Shown here: piece by piece, positions 63,245-64,000 of the stretch
Numbering within the stretch: position 1 is the stretch's first letter
How the letters are laid out: the number at the start of each line of letters is the position of its first letter
From: Arenibacter sp. F26102
Lineage (GTDB): Bacteria; Bacteroidota; Bacteroidia; Flavobacteriales; Flavobacteriaceae
Assembly (NCBI RefSeq): GCF_023015865.1
Contig: NZ_JALKBC010000014.1
Location: forward strand, 110,088 to 174,087
Direction of reading: 5' to 3'
Length of the DNA stretch: 64,000 nt
Notes under the pieces: generated by a model
Databases searched by the model: none
Told to the model about the DNA's origin: nothing
Seen by the model: only the letters and a program-made list of their open reading frames with translations
Position numbers and translations under genes: made by a program

Positions 63245-63796
63245 ATGGAAAACATGAATATCTGGTGCTGGTTAATTCCGGCCATAGTGGGTATAGTCTG
63301 CGCCCTATTTGGCTATTTGATCGGAAAAGGAAAAAGCCCAGACATAGACCAGTCTTCAGAATTAAGAATCCTAAGGGACAAAAACATTCAACTTCAAGCA
63401 GATTTGGCTTCGTGCAACAAACAATTATCCCAAAAAGTGGAACTGGCCGTCCCTTCCGAACCCGTTCCTCCGGTAGCGGCCGCAGAAGCACTGACGCCAT
63501 TTAATGCACAAGCAGCCAAATCGGTCTTTGGCAAAACAATAAAAAAGGACGACTTAAAAATTGTGGAAGGTATCGGTCCGAAAATACAGCAACTTTTTAT
63601 TTCCTTTAATATAAAGACTTGGAAGGATCTGTCCGAAACAGCAGTCGCCAAATGTAAAGAGATATTGGATTCTGGAGGTGCCAGATATAAAATTCATGAC
63701 CCTGCTTCTTGGCCTATGCAGGCCAAAATGGCCCATGAGGGCAAATGGAAAGAACTACACAAATGGCAAGAAGAACACAAAAGGGGCAAGCTATAG
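63245..63796 (+). CDS. Membrane-anchored helix-hairpin-helix domain protein
   Basis: A 183-residue protein. An N-terminal membrane span (WCWLIPAIVGIVCALFGYLI) is followed by a charged linker and a short coiled segment. A helix-hairpin-helix-like domain covers about 100-150 (DDLKIVEGIGPKIQQLFISF). The end is basic (HKWQEEHKRGKL). The fold resembles the DUF4332-like/HhH domains often fused to ribosomal-protein-like parts. Its function is unknown. It is the downstream partner of the 68-residue membrane protein. Confidence 0.75.
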   Translation: MENMNIWCWLIPAIVGIVCALFGYLIGKGKSPDIDQSSELRILRDKNIQLQADLASCNKQLSQKVELAVPSEPVPPVAAAEALTPFNAQAAKSVFGKTIKKDDLKIVEGIGPKIQQLFISFNIKTWKDLSETAVAKCKEILDSGGARYKIHDPASWPMQAKMAHEGKWKELHKWQEEHKRGKL

Positions 63797-64000
63797 TACT
63801 TTTGAACCCAATACCCGGCTATTTCCAAATGAAGGTATCTGTCCAGCGGATAAAACGTATAAAAAAAGAGGCCGTCTAAAAACCATTAGGCGGTCTTTTT
63901 ATTTTTAGTGACTTTGGTAACTTTGGTTTTTAAACTGTTTTAATTTGAACAGTGTAAGGAAGCCAGAGTAGTCCTATCCGGCTAGGGTAACTTTTTTCAG
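63797..64000. other. Window end: terminator and unassigned sequence
   Basis: After the helix-hairpin-helix gene comes the hairpin at about 63870-63895. The last about 100 bases contain short ORFs on both strands, none long enough to identify. A gene may continue beyond the window. Confidence 0.4.
63864..63900. terminator. Terminator at the window end
   Basis: AGGCCGTCTAA and TTAGGCGGTCT pair over 11 bp with two G-U pairs, with A's before and T's after. It should end the 63033-63796 operon. Confidence 0.75.

Noticed and set aside
1..64000. CRISPR arrays, tRNA or rRNA genes, insertion sequences, prophage
   Set aside because: I looked for evenly spaced repeats, cloverleaf or rRNA-like stretches, and transposase or integrase motifs and found none. 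A covariance-model search would be needed to exclude tRNAs fully.

Overview
The window looks like chromosomal DNA of a marine-type member of the Flavobacteriaceae (Bacteroidota). Supporting signs are AT-rich spacers, almost no Shine-Dalgarno sites, flavobacterial -7 boxes (TAnnTTTG), a SusC/SusD pair, several TonB-dependent receptors, many secreted lipoproteins, and family-typical forms of IleS, TraR/DksA and PBP1C. The genus cannot be fixed from the sequence alone. I saw no rRNA, tRNA, CRISPR array, transposase or phage gene.

Layout. 1-1745 is the N-terminal part of a TonB-dependent receptor cut by the window edge. 1918-6621 is a tight minus-strand operon: DUF3108 protein, tryptophan 2,3-dioxygenase, M23 peptidase lipoprotein and pgi. 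HPPD stands alone upstream of it. 8456-12528 holds uvrC and a patatin/BamA-like protein. 13107-18768 holds a 5-FCL ligase convergent with lspA, a DUF4097-like protein, a dksA-like gene and ileS. 18895-26350 holds a DUF4382 lipoprotein, a repetitive helical lipoprotein, recO with a TonB receptor, gdhA and metB. 26439-30582 holds small housekeeping and stress-type genes and a flavin oxidoreductase. A perfect 44-bp palindrome separates the oxidoreductase from a divergent thioesterase.

31032-40165 is the most interesting part. It contains susC and susD on the plus strand, and on the minus strand a LacI-type regulator, a Tat-signal Gfo/Idh oxidoreductase and a secreted protein with two DUF1080 (3-keto-glycoside hydrolase-like) domains. 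Matching CGTTAACGTTAACG palindromes stand before susC and before the DUF1080 gene. This looks like one sugar regulon that lacks a conventional glycoside hydrolase. An oxidise-then-eliminate 3-keto route is a reasonable hypothesis for it.

40399-49187 holds a YheT hydrolase, a cytochrome c lipoprotein, a SulP transporter, a PhyH-type dioxygenase, a two-repeat lipoprotein, and convergent gpsA and glpD. 49285-59178 holds pbpC and a giant alpha-2-macroglobulin lipoprotein with an intact thioester motif, separated by three genes. 59525-63796 holds a CAP-domain lipoprotein, 3-hydroxyanthranilate dioxygenase, an ALDH7-type dehydrogenase, a spacer rich in hairpins, and two small membrane-anchored proteins.

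Several non-coding signals stand out. One is a 17-mer (CTAAATAACCAACCAAA) found twice, both times just beside a terminator hairpin, with a shorter relative after the ALDH gene. Another is a GATAGCGC motif at matching distances before gpsA and the 3-hydroxyanthranilate dioxygenase gene. There are also two possible very small genes of 28 and 30 codons.
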